NCBI GenBank assembly: GCA_003445095.1
Contig: DLVS01000663.1
Span: 1 to 14,092, forward strand
Direction of reading: 5' to 3'
Length of the DNA stretch: 14,092 nt
From: Verrucomicrobiales bacterium
Lineage (GTDB): Bacteria > Verrucomicrobiota > Verrucomicrobiia > Limisphaerales > UBA9464
Numbering within the stretch: position 1 is the stretch's first letter; every line of letters starts with the position of its first letter. This document shows positions 1 through 7,704 of the stretch, piece after piece. A program made the translations under genes and the position numbers. Below the pieces are notes generated by a model. It searched no databases. It saw only the letters and a list, made by a program, of their open reading frames with translations, and was not told where the DNA came from.

Positions 1-3000
1 TGCACACTCATTTCAAACTGAATCCGAATGGAGACACGTTGCGGCTCCTTAGTCCGGAATTACCGCGGTTGTCCCTAGACACCGTTGAATTCGGCGAACA
101 AGGGCCCGATTTCTCCTATGGTCGCCAGCGCGACGGCAACGCTTGGGTGTGGCGTTACTTTTCACCGCCGACACCCGGGTCAGTCAACGTGGCCAGCTTG
201 ATCACCAACAAAACTGCCGAAGTTCATTTCAGCGTGGAACGAGGCTACTATGACTCGCCGTTCAACTTGAGCCTCGCGTGTGAGACGCCCGGCGCCACGA
301 TCCGCTATACCACCAACGGGAGTCTGCCCGTCGCCCCAAACGGATTCGTCTATTCCGCTCCCATTCTCATCAATGCGAGCCGCGTGATTCGGGCGGCAGC
401 CAGCGCACCTGATCGCCTGCCCTCCCAAACCCGCACCCACACCTATCTCTATGGATTAACGACGCAACGGCGCAGCCTGCCAGCCTTGTCACTGGTTACC
501 GCGACCAACCATCTGTTCGGCCGAACCGGGATCATGGAGTACAATCCGCGTAATACCGACAAACACGGCCCTGCGTGGGAACGCCCGGTGTCGGTCGAAT
601 ACATCCGGCCCGAAGACAACGGGGGCTTTCAAGTGAACGCCGGCGTGCGCATTCAGGGCGGTGGCTACATCCGGGGAGTCTATAATTATCGCACGACCAG
701 CATCCCGGAGAGCAAATATTCGTTCCGGTTGTACTTCCGCGGTGAGTACGGGGAGGGGCGCCTCAACTATCCGTTGTTCCCGACGACCACCGTTGAATCA
801 TTCGATACGATTGTTCTCCGGGCGGGGATGAATGATCCCACCAATCCGTTCCTAAAAGACGAATATGCGAGGCAACTCGGAGCTGATCTCGGCCAACCGG
901 CCAGTCACGGAACCTTTGTTCATCTCTTCCTCAACGGCGTCTATAAGGGATATTACAATCCGACGGAGCGCATCGATAACGACTTTCTTCAAGCGTACCA
1001 TGGCGGCGGCGAGCGTTGGGACATCAATGCCCAATTTGGAGAAGTGCGCGAAGGAGACGGTTCCTCCTGGAACCAACTCCTCAGCCTCGCGCAGACCCGG
1101 CCGGCGACCAACGCGGCTAACTTTCAGGAATTCGCTCGCAGGGTAGACCTCACCAATTTCGTCGACTACTTGCTACCCAATATCTACATCGATACCGACG
1201 ACTGGCCGCACAACAACTGGCGAGCCGCACGCGAAGCGACTCCGGAGGGTCGTTGGCGATTTTATATGTGGGATGCTGAATTTTCCTTCGGCCAGCCGAG
1301 CGGTCACGCGACGACGTTTAACACGATCAATGGTCAATTGTCGTCGCTCTCGCCTCCATGGGGCACCACGGAGATTCAGCGTCTCTTCAACGCCCTGAAG
1401 CGGAGTCGAGAATTTCAGATGCTGTTCGCCGACCGGGTTCACCGGGCTTTCTTCAACGATGGCCCGCTGACTGATGCTCGACTCCGCGCTCGCTACGAAG
1501 AGACCAAGGCTCGATTGAACGCAACGCGGACCGTGTCGGGATTCAACAACAGCATGATTAACAGTTGGATTAACGGTCGGCGACGATCCGTCCTGACGCA
1601 CCTGAATACCGCTCGGTTCAACGGCTCTAGCAATGCGCCCGGCTTCAGTCAATTCGGTGGCCCCGTCCCACCGGGTTACTCGCTGGTCATCACGAATATC
1701 AGCGGTCCGATTTACTACACGACGGATGGAACCGACCCGCGCATGGCATTCACCGAAGGCGTGGCACCCAGCGCGCAAACGTATTCGGCTCCGTTGATTC
1801 TTACTGCTCCTTTGCGATTGAAGGCACGATCGTTGGTGGGCACCACCAATTGGAGCGCATTGGCGGAGGCGACTTTTCAGATCGCTCAGGCCAGTGTGCC
1901 CATCCGCATTTCCGAGCTGATGTACAACCCGCCCGGAGGAGATGCGTATGAATTCATCGAACTCATGAATGTGGGCGGAATTCCGGTGGATCTGTCTGGC
2001 TTCAGTTTTGAGGGTGTGACGTTCCGATTCCCCGTTCCGTTTCCGGCGTTGGGGCCAGGCGCCCGCTTGGTCGTGGCGTCGGCCGGGAACCCCGCCGCTT
2101 TCTCGGTCCGTTATCCCGGATTGGCAATCGCTGGCTATTACGCTGGGGCACTGAGCAACGGCGGGGAACGAATTGCGCTCTTGGATCAAGACGGGCGAGT
2201 CATTGAATCGGTCACCTACGGAGACAGCGGCGCGTGGCCGACGGCAGCCGATGGGGGCGGGGCTTCATTGGAGCGCGGCGCTCTGAACGGAGACCCCGAC
2301 AGTGGCGCGTCCTGGCATGCCAGCCGAAGTACGGCGGGCACTCCCGGGACCGTGAATTCGTCCGCGCTGTCACCTGCAGTGCGCCTCAATGAAGTTTCCG
2401 CACAACCCGAGCCGAGCCTCGATTGGATCGAACTGCGAAACTCCGGAGCCCAGGCTGTCATGCTTAATGGCTGGAGCCTGACAGACGATCCCCGGGAGCC
2501 GCGCAAGTTCGTCTTTGGCTCGAATTCACAAATCTCCGCCGGGGGATTCGTTCTGGTGTACTGCGATCCCGCGACCTCCGTGGGTGGTTTGAAGTCCTCA
2601 TTTGGGTTGGATTTCGGCGGGGAGCAGGTGGTGTTGTTCGATTCGAATACCAATGTGGTCGACGTGCTGGCGTTTGGCCCACAAGCCCTGGGGTACACGA
2701 CCGGACGAATCGGACCCGAGGGCGAGTGGCAACTAACGGAACCGACCCCGGCTGCAGCCAACGAATCGGCCGCGACCGGATCGCTGGACGCCGTCGTGAT
2801 CAATGAATTCCTGGCCGATTCTGATGCGGGTGACGACTGGATCGAACTTCATAACTCGGCGTCCCTGCCAGTGACTTTGACGGGCACTTACTTGGGCACC
2901 AGCAACGCATTTTTTCGGATTACCGCTCCGACTTTCATCGGCCCCGGGGGCTTTGCAGTCGTTACTGCGGATGAGCAGCCTGGACCGAGTCATGTAGACT

Positions 3001-4430
3001 TCAAGCTACCCGCCGAAGGAGGAATGATCGCGCTCTCTGATTCCAGTGGGCGGGTATTGAATCGTGTGGACTACCCGCGCCAATTGCCCGACGTGACTTC
3101 CGGGCGCGTGCCCGACGCGACCGGATCGATCGTGACTCTGCCGTTCAGCGCGACGCCGGGTGGGAGCAACTACTTAGCGGCTCCGGGATCGACCTTGCAG
3201 CTCAGTGAATTCATGGCACGAAACTTAACTGCGGTGACCGCCCCCGGAGGTGGCGTCGCCGATTGGATTGAGCTTCACAACGCCGCCACCAATACCCTCT
3301 CCCTCGGTGGTTTTACGCTGAGAGTTGACGACGATCCTCGCTGGACCATTCCGGGCAATATCAGTCTCGCGCCCGATGGACGTTTGTTAATCTGGGCAAC
3401 CTCTCGAGTGTTGCCGAGCGGTAACTTGAATATAGGTCGGGAATTGCCCGATCGGGGTGGCGTGCTCACTTTGAGCGATGATCGTGGCCGCTTACTCGAT
3501 TCCATCTCCTTTGGATTCCAACTACCTGATCGCTCCGTGGGCCGGACACCGGATACCTGGATGCCACTCGCGTCTCCCACGCCGGCGCTGCCCAATGGCG
3601 AGCCACAGGTTCTGGGTGGCTCATCCACAGTGCGGTTTAACGAATGGCTCGTCGTCTCGCTCAACAACGGCGAATGGCTAGAGTTGTTCAATCCGGAGGC
3701 CAACCCGGTAAATCTAGGCGGTCACTATCTCACCGATGATCCTTCGGCGAGCGGCCTCACCCAGTACCTAATCGCTCCGCTGAGTTTTGTTCCGGCTGGC
3801 GGCTTCGTGAGATTCTTCGCAGACGGGAATCCCGAGCTCGGTCCGGATCACCTTAGTTTCCGTCTCGATCAGTGGGGAGAAACGATTCGTTTGTCCAACC
3901 CGGCCACGGCGTTGATTGACCAGGTGGATTTCGTTGTCCAGACGCCGGAAGTATCGGAAGGACGCCTCCCTGACGGTACGAGTCGGATCACGCGGTTGCC
4001 CTGGCTGTCCCCGCTCGCTTCAAATAGTCGTGATGACCTGGATCTCGACCACGACGGACTGCCAGACGTATGGGAGTTTGGGTTCAGCCTCAATCCGGAC
4101 GATCCGGCCGATGCCGCGCTGGACACGGATGGTGATGGCTGGACTAATGCTCAAGAATTCGCGGCCGGTACCAATCCCCAGAATGACGCGAGTTTTTTTG
4201 AGGCCCGTTCGGAGACGGAAGGCGCGGCGGTTCACATCCGCTTCACTGCCGTGGCGAACCACACCTACTCGGTATTATTCCGCGATGGCCAGCTTGATAG
4301 CGATACATGGCAAAAGCTGGATGATGTTCCTGCATCGGTCGCGACTCGAGAAGCCGTGGTGACGGACCTATCGCCCGGAGCCATCCGCCCGGTGCGATTC
4401 TATCGCGTGGTAACTCCGGCGGTGCAGTGA
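1..4430 (+). CDS. Giant secreted CotH-kinase / multi lamin-tail-domain protein, 5' truncated by window edge
   Basis: The frame is open from base 3 and already reads as the end of a lamin-tail domain, so the TTG at base 39 is not the true start and the gene begins upstream. Residues below count from base 39. A partial lamin-tail end (about 1-50, FGEQGPDFSYGR) is followed by a chitobiase/Fn3-associated-like segment (about 65-140, TPGATIRYTTNG). A CotH-type kinase-like domain follows (about 144-520), with NGVYKGYYNPTERID near 299, DTDDWPHNNW near 384 and MWDAEFSFG near 409. A second Fn3-associated segment (533-615, GPIYYTTDGTDPR) precedes five lamin-tail domains starting near 619, 780, 918, 1053 and 1197. 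A DxDxDG calcium-binding linker (about 1332-1385) and a C-terminal domain end the protein. Such architectures are known from secreted proteins of Verrucomicrobia and Planctomycetes. An extracellular adhesive or matrix role is inferred; kinase activity is unproven. The downstream SET gene is convergent, 47 nt away. Confidence 0.9.
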   Translation, partial: HTHFKLNPNGDTLRLLSPELPRLSLDTVEFGEQGPDFSYGRQRDGNAWVWRYFSPPTPGSVNVASLITNKTAEVHFSVERGYYDSPFNLSLACETPGATIRYTTNGSLPVAPNGFVYSAPILINASRVIRAAASAPDRLPSQTRTHTYLYGLTTQRRSLPALSLVTATNHLFGRTGIMEYNPRNTDKHGPAWERPVSVEYIRPEDNGGFQVNAGVRIQGGGYIRGVYNYRTTSIPESKYSFRLYFRGEYGEGRLNYPLFPTTTVESFDTIVLRAGMNDPTNPFLKDEYARQLGADLGQPASHGTFVHLFLNGVYKGYYNPTERIDNDFLQAYHGGGERWDINAQFGEVREGDGSSWNQLLSLAQTRPATNAANFQEFARRVDLTNFVDYLLPNIYIDTDDWPHNNWRAAREATPEGRWRFYMWDAEFSFGQPSGHATTFNTINGQLSSLSPPWGTTEIQRLFNALKRSREFQMLFADRVHRAFFNDGPLTDARLRARYEETKARLNATRTVSGFNNSMINSWINGRRRSVLTHLNTARFNGSSNAPGFSQFGGPVPPGYSLVITNISGPIYYTTDGTDPRMAFTEGVAPSAQTYSAPLILTAPLRLKARSLVGTTNWSALAEATFQIAQASVPIRISELMYNPPGGDAYEFIELMNVGGIPVDLSGFSFEGVTFRFPVPFPALGPGARLVVASAGNPAAFSVRYPGLAIAGYYAGALSNGGERIALLDQDGRVIESVTYGDSGAWPTAADGGGASLERGALNGDPDSGASWHASRSTAGTPGTVNSSALSPAVRLNEVSAQPEPSLDWIELRNSGAQAVMLNGWSLTDDPREPRKFVFGSNSQISAGGFVLVYCDPATSVGGLKSSFGLDFGGEQVVLFDSNTNVVDVLAFGPQALGYTTGRIGPEGEWQLTEPTPAAANESAATGSLDAVVINEFLADSDAGDDWIELHNSASLPVTLTGTYLGTSNAFFRITAPTFIGPGGFAVVTADEQPGPSHVDFKLPAEGGMIALSDSSGRVLNRVDYPRQLPDVTSGRVPDATGSIVTLPFSATPGGSNYLAAPGSTLQLSEFMARNLTAVTAPGGGVADWIELHNAATNTLSLGGFTLRVDDDPRWTIPGNISLAPDGRLLIWATSRVLPSGNLNIGRELPDRGGVLTLSDDRGRLLDSISFGFQLPDRSVGRTPDTWMPLASPTPALPNGEPQVLGGSSTVRFNEWLVVSLNNGEWLELFNPEANPVNLGGHYLTDDPSASGLTQYLIAPLSFVPAGGFVRFFADGNPELGPDHLSFRLDQWGETIRLSNPATALIDQVDFVVQTPEVSEGRLPDGTSRITRLPWLSPLASNSRDDLDLDHDGLPDVWEFGFSLNPDDPADAALDTDGDGWTNAQEFAAGTNPQNDASFFEARSETEGAAVHIRFTAVANHTYSVLFRDGQLDSDTWQKLDDVPASVATREAVVTDLSPGAIRPVRFYRVVTPAVQ
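1896..4030 (+). repeat. Five diverged lamin-tail-domain repeats inside the giant gene
   Basis: Five protein-level repeats of roughly 135-160 residues start near bases 1896, 2378, 2792, 3197 and 3630. Each opens with a strand of the type RISELMYN, RLNEVSA, VINEFLA, LSEFMAR or RFNEWLV. About 12-20 residues later comes the hallmark [DE]-[WF]-[IL]-E-L-x-N (bases near 1947, 2421, 2835, 3261 and 3671). Four units close with a GR-x-P/G turn such as SGRVPD, VGRTPD or EGRLPD. The DNA copies are well diverged, so they are old duplications and not a recent tandem array. The remains of a further unit lie at the window's left edge. Confidence 0.75.
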
Positions 4431-4477
4431 ACGGGAAACGGCTTCGACGCCAGGCCACGCTTAGAAACTACCGCCGA

Positions 4478-4885
4478 TCATCCGTAGGACTGTGCCGCTG
4501 ATCCCAACTTGGCCTCGGCCTCCGCGTCGAACGCGTGGTAATCGCAGGTCAGTTCCTCACCCGCCGAAATATCCCGCAAAGCAATGGTTACGGTGCGATC
4601 GAGCGAATCCGAACTAACGCCGGTGTTGGGACGTGGATCATGGTTCATGAAGCAGGCGTGATCCCCGCTCAGAACCCAGTGACTCGTGAGACGATCCACC
4701 CAGCCGAACCACCGGAGATGGGCCTGCGCTCCGGCCGGAAGTAGAGCCAACTGCCCTGACGAAAACGTCTGATCGAACCCTGGTTCGAACCGCCAAATCG
4801 GAGCCCCGCGAGGCACGAACTCCGTGGAGAAAAGGCCTAGTCCATGGATCCGGCTTGGCGCTACTCGGACACTCACCAACATCAT
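4478..4885 (-). CDS. Stand-alone SET domain protein (putative lysine methyltransferase)
   Basis: A 135-aa protein consisting almost only of a SET domain. The N-terminal part reads RVAPSRIHGLGLFSTEFVPRG, typical of the SET-N strand pair. The C-terminal part carries the two signature motifs: CFMNHDPRPNTG (the NHxxxPN cofactor/knot motif) and GEELTCDYHAFD (GEELTxDY with the catalytic-type tyrosine). There is no cysteine-rich post-SET zinc region. I chose the ATG at 4885 (first of two consecutive ATGs). A longer reading back to 5038 would overlap the end of the NIPSNAP gene and adds residues that look like an out-of-frame shadow. The NIPSNAP stop is 41 nt upstream. The family transfers methyl groups from S-adenosylmethionine to lysine; the substrate here is unknown. 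No clear Shine-Dalgarno is seen. Confidence 0.85.
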   Translation of the reverse strand: MMLVSVRVAPSRIHGLGLFSTEFVPRGAPIWRFEPGFDQTFSSGQLALLPAGAQAHLRWFGWVDRLTSHWVLSGDHACFMNHDPRPNTGVSSDSLDRTVTIALRDISAGEELTCDYHAFDAEAEAKLGSAAQSYG

Positions 4886-4926
4886 GATTTCACGCGAAAA
4901 CGAGAACCATCCTTGACCCAAATGCC

Positions 4927-5727
4927 TCAGGTGGTTGGCGAGAAGTCGGTAGGTTTCAAAAACAATGACTTCACGCCGTCGGGAATCGTTAGCGAACCAC
5001 CGGCGGCTTGTTCGCTGGCCGCCTTCACGGCAATCCACGTTGGATCCTTGCGAAAGGCATCAAATGAGGCTTGAGCCGCCGCGACCGAAGCATGAGTAAG
5101 GAAATAATCCAAAGTCACTTCGGCCATCGGCTGGTCGGGCATCAAGTGCCAGTACGCATAGTTGTTCATGCCATATTTCGCGAAGAGCTGAATGGTATGA
5201 TCGCGGAATCGCGCGTCCAAATTGGGCAGCCGACCGGGCTCCGTGGTGTAGTTGCGCCATTCCCAAACTCCTCCGTGCGAAACATCCCCCGTCCGGACCG
5301 CAGGCGAATAATTAGTCAAAATCAGGAATGGGTTTTCCACCTTTTGAACCAACGCACCGTTGGCTTCGCTGGCTTTGAATGCCGCCTGCCAATCCGGATC
5401 GGCCACGAACGCCTTCCAGGAGTCCTCCCGTGCCTCTCGGCTGGGATACCTCAACAGGAAATGTAAACGCTGATCCGCAGCATTGATCGGCATCCAATAG
5501 CCGATGCTCGTAATGTCGTGGCGGACGAACAACTTCAGCGTGTGGTTGCGAAATCGATTGAACAAGTCCTGCTCCTTGCCAGGAGCGATATGGTAAATCC
5601 GAAGTTCGTAGCAGGCGGTGTCTGGTTGCATGTTAGCTCGAACTGCGGAGCTGGGTCCGCTGGCACAACCGGCCAACAAAGCGGTTGACCCGGCAGCAGA
5701 GGTTACGAGGAATTCGCGGCGGTCCAT
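4927..5727 (-). CDS. NIPSNAP-family protein with Tat signal and lipobox
   Basis: A 266-aa exported protein. The N-terminus MDRREFLVTSAAGSTALLAG has the twin-arginine pair R3-R4 followed by a hydrophobic stretch and a lipobox (L18-A-G-C21), so a Tat-exported lipoprotein is likely. The mature part contains two NIPSNAP-type ferredoxin-like repeats. The first (about 38-140) opens with CYELRIYHIAPGKEQDLFNR; the second (about 148-258) opens with VWEWRNYTTEPGRLPNLDAR. Both continue with the RFRxHT...LF motif and a GYW or AYW element. NIPSNAP proteins are small-ligand-type alpha/beta-barrel proteins without an agreed activity in bacteria. The ATG at 5727 is supported by the complete signal peptide. 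It lies 73 nt downstream of pilT and 41 nt upstream of the SET gene, so it may share their transcript. Confidence 0.85.
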   Translation of the reverse strand: MDRREFLVTSAAGSTALLAGCASGPSSAVRANMQPDTACYELRIYHIAPGKEQDLFNRFRNHTLKLFVRHDITSIGYWMPINAADQRLHFLLRYPSREAREDSWKAFVADPDWQAAFKASEANGALVQKVENPFLILTNYSPAVRTGDVSHGGVWEWRNYTTEPGRLPNLDARFRDHTIQLFAKYGMNNYAYWHLMPDQPMAEVTLDYFLTHASVAAAQASFDAFRKDPTWIAVKAASEQAAGGSLTIPDGVKSLFLKPTDFSPTT

Positions 5728-5800
5728 GGGATTAGGTGCGGCGATTGCACGACCGGTGACCAGGTCTCGTCAAATGGAATCACAACCGTGTGCCTCGCTT

Positions 5801-6934
5801 TCAGCGGGAACCGTCGCCGTCGCGTTGGAATCGTTCGAGGTTCCGAGCCCGACTGACCGCCGTGTCGTAGCTGATCAAACAGCGCGCATAAAGATCGTGG
5901 AGACAGTTATCCATCAGGACCTGCCCATCCCGAGCGCTGGTCTGCATGATATTGGTCAACTGGTGGAGTTGATTGTCTCGAATGATGGCGCGGACGGCGT
6001 TGGACGCGACCAGCACTTCATAAGCAAGAATCCGCCGACTGCGGTCGAGGCTGGGAAGCAATTCCTGGGCGATGATGCCTTGGAGCGAATTTGAAAGCTG
6101 GAGGATGACTTGTTTCTGGGCGTTGCCCTCAAACACGCCAATCATTCGTTCGAGTGCGTGTCCCACGCTCGGCGCATGCAACGTAGCCAGGACTAGATGT
6201 CCCGTCTCCGCCGCAGTCAGCGCCGTGGCGATGGCTTCGTGATCCCGCATTTCGCCGACGCAGATGACATCGGGATCCTGACGGAGTGCATGAATCAGGG
6301 CACGATTGAACGAACGCACGTCGGTCAGGACTTCCTGTTGCACGACGATCGCGCGTTGATTGTGATGCACGAATTCGATGGGATCCTCAATGGTGAGAAT
6401 CTTGCAGCGCCGCTCGCGATTGATCAGGTCAATCATGTAGTTGAGCGTCGTCGTTTTTCCGGCGCCCGTTGGACCGGTTACCAAAATCAAGCCATTGGGG
6501 CGGCGCGCAAAATCATCCACCCGGGCCGGTAACGCGAGCTCCTCACGTGTTGGAATCCGCTCGCCGCAAAACCGACAGCTCAATTCGGTCACCCCGTTGC
6601 GCTTATAACAGGTGACGCGAATTCGACCAGCGGTCGGATGATGGATGGAAATGCAAAGTTCCCACTCCTGTTCTAGTTTGCGCCGCTGGACCGGATTCAG
6701 CAGCGATTCGGTCATCGCGTGGCAATCCGGTCCCGCCAGAGCGTCAGCATTGGCGAGGATGATCTCACCGGTGATGCGAAACGCTGGGGGTACGCCGACG
6801 ATGAGGTGCAGGTCTGAGGCCCCCGACTCATGCGCCTCAACCAGCAGCCGGTCCAGGTACGGATGCAGCGAAGGAGTCACCGCGGTGATATCCGGGGATT
6901 CCGGCAGCTCAGGAACGGTGGCAAAACGGTTCAC
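5801..6934 (-). CDS. pilT: PilT-type twitching motility / pilus retraction ATPase
   Basis: A secretion-superfamily ATPase of PilT type, about 377 aa from the chosen start. The PilT N-terminal signature GASDLHLIVGVPPAFRITGE is present. Walker A is GPTGAGKTTT (lysine near residue 160), the Asp box ILTIEDPIEFVH, the Walker B region DPDVICVGEMRDHEAI and the His box TGHLVLATLHA. The C-terminal AIRNLIRE-like element reads AVRAIIRD, followed by a MQT..DGQVLMD segment. All catalytic boxes look intact. PilT hexamers power depolymerisation of type IV pili at the inner-membrane base. The start is a GTG at 6934 that overlaps the TPR gene's TGA (GTGA), matching the ATGA junction one gene upstream; a GTG at 6964 would add 10 residues and is the alternative. 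No pilin or assembly gene is in the window, so a pilus role is inferred from the family. Confidence 0.88.
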   Translation of the reverse strand: MNRFATVPELPESPDITAVTPSLHPYLDRLLVEAHESGASDLHLIVGVPPAFRITGEIILANADALAGPDCHAMTESLLNPVQRRKLEQEWELCISIHHPTAGRIRVTCYKRNGVTELSCRFCGERIPTREELALPARVDDFARRPNGLILVTGPTGAGKTTTLNYMIDLINRERRCKILTIEDPIEFVHHNQRAIVVQQEVLTDVRSFNRALIHALRQDPDVICVGEMRDHEAIATALTAAETGHLVLATLHAPSVGHALERMIGVFEGNAQKQVILQLSNSLQGIIAQELLPSLDRSRRILAYEVLVASNAVRAIIRDNQLHQLTNIMQTSARDGQVLMDNCLHDLYARCLISYDTAVSRARNLERFQRDGDGSR

Positions 6935-7704
6935 GAATGAAGGAGGCCCCGCAATTTTCCCCACCCTTTTTGCAACCAGCTTCGTTGGCGAAGGGCCAAC
7001 AAACGTTCGGTCAATGAGCGCGACCCTGGCTCAAGTTGTTGGCCTTGGGTCCAGGAAACCCGCGCCGCATCCGAAAGGCCCAGGGCCAATTGACAATCAC
7101 CCAGCAGAACCCAAACGACGAATTGGCCGGCGTCTTGGGCGGCGGCTTGCTGGGCTTGCTTGAGGGCGGCGGCAAACTGTCCGTAATAATACCGGACTCG
7201 CGCGGCCAGCCACGTCACCCACCATGCGCCCGCTGCCAAAGAACGGGCCCGTTCAAAACAGTGATCCGCGAGCTTCTCCTTCCGCGCGAGCAAGACGTCG
7301 CCCCGGGCCAGCCAGATGTACGCGGTGTCGCCGCGTTCTTCGAGGCTGGCATCCGAAAACGCCAGGGCAGAATCGACATCGCCCAATCGACCCAAGGCCA
7401 CTCCCTTGGCCGCCAATAACTCCGGGGCCGTGGGGAAACGCTCGAGCGCCTTATCGGCCCAAACCTTTGCTTCTCGAAACTCGCCTAGTTCGATAAGTGC
7501 TCGCACTTGCCCCGTCCACGCGGACACCTGATCGGGATTGAACTCCAAGACTCGAGCGAAGAAGCGGAGGGCCGTCTCGAACTCGGCCCGATTGAAAGCG
7601 CGTTCCGCTTCGAGCCCCCAGTAATTGGCATCGTGTTCGACGCGCGTTTCGCCGTGCGAACGCGAGGCATCCGCTTCGAACTCAAGATTGCCAAACCGAC
7701 TCAT
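6931..7704 (-). CDS. Tetratricopeptide repeat protein
   Basis: A 257-aa soluble helical-repeat protein. TPR units are visible from about residue 30 on. Examples are AERAFNRAEFETALRFFARV followed by LEFNPDQVSAW, then RALIELGEFREAKVWADKAL followed by ERFPTAPELL, then KGVALGRLGDVDSALAF. Later units are more diverged, with one ending LEPGSRSLTE. There is no signal peptide or membrane segment, so a cytoplasmic scaffold that binds a partner is likely. The ATG at 7704 overlaps the stop of the S26-like gene (ATGA) and is preferred to an in-frame ATG at 7731 lying inside that gene. The 3' end overlaps the pilT start (GTGA). The two 4-nt overlaps imply coupled translation of all three proteins, so its partner may be the membrane protein or the ATPase. 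Confidence 0.85.
   Translation of the reverse strand: MSRFGNLEFEADASRSHGETRVEHDANYWGLEAERAFNRAEFETALRFFARVLEFNPDQVSAWTGQVRALIELGEFREAKVWADKALERFPTAPELLAAKGVALGRLGDVDSALAFSDASLEERGDTAYIWLARGDVLLARKEKLADHCFERARSLAAGAWWVTWLAARVRYYYGQFAAALKQAQQAAAQDAGQFVVWVLLGDCQLALGLSDAARVSWTQGQQLEPGSRSLTERLLALRQRSWLQKGWGKLRGLLHS

Noticed and set aside
1173..2189. 338-codon open frame on the minus strand inside the giant gene
   Set aside because: It is antisense to well-recognised CotH and lamin-tail coding sequence, is rich in Arg/Ser/Gly of low complexity and shows no domain. It is a high-GC shadow.
2216..2803. 195-codon minus-strand frame
   Set aside because: Antisense to lamin-tail repeats; proline/serine/arginine-rich with no recognisable motif.
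4886..5038. N-terminal extension of the SET protein
   Set aside because: It overlaps the C-terminus of the NIPSNAP protein in another frame and adds no family-like sequence. The double ATG at 4885/4882 sits directly before the SET domain.
5618..6094. 158-codon plus-strand frame spanning the NIPSNAP start and the pilT end
   Set aside because: It crosses two genes with clear domains on the minus strand and has no domain of its own.
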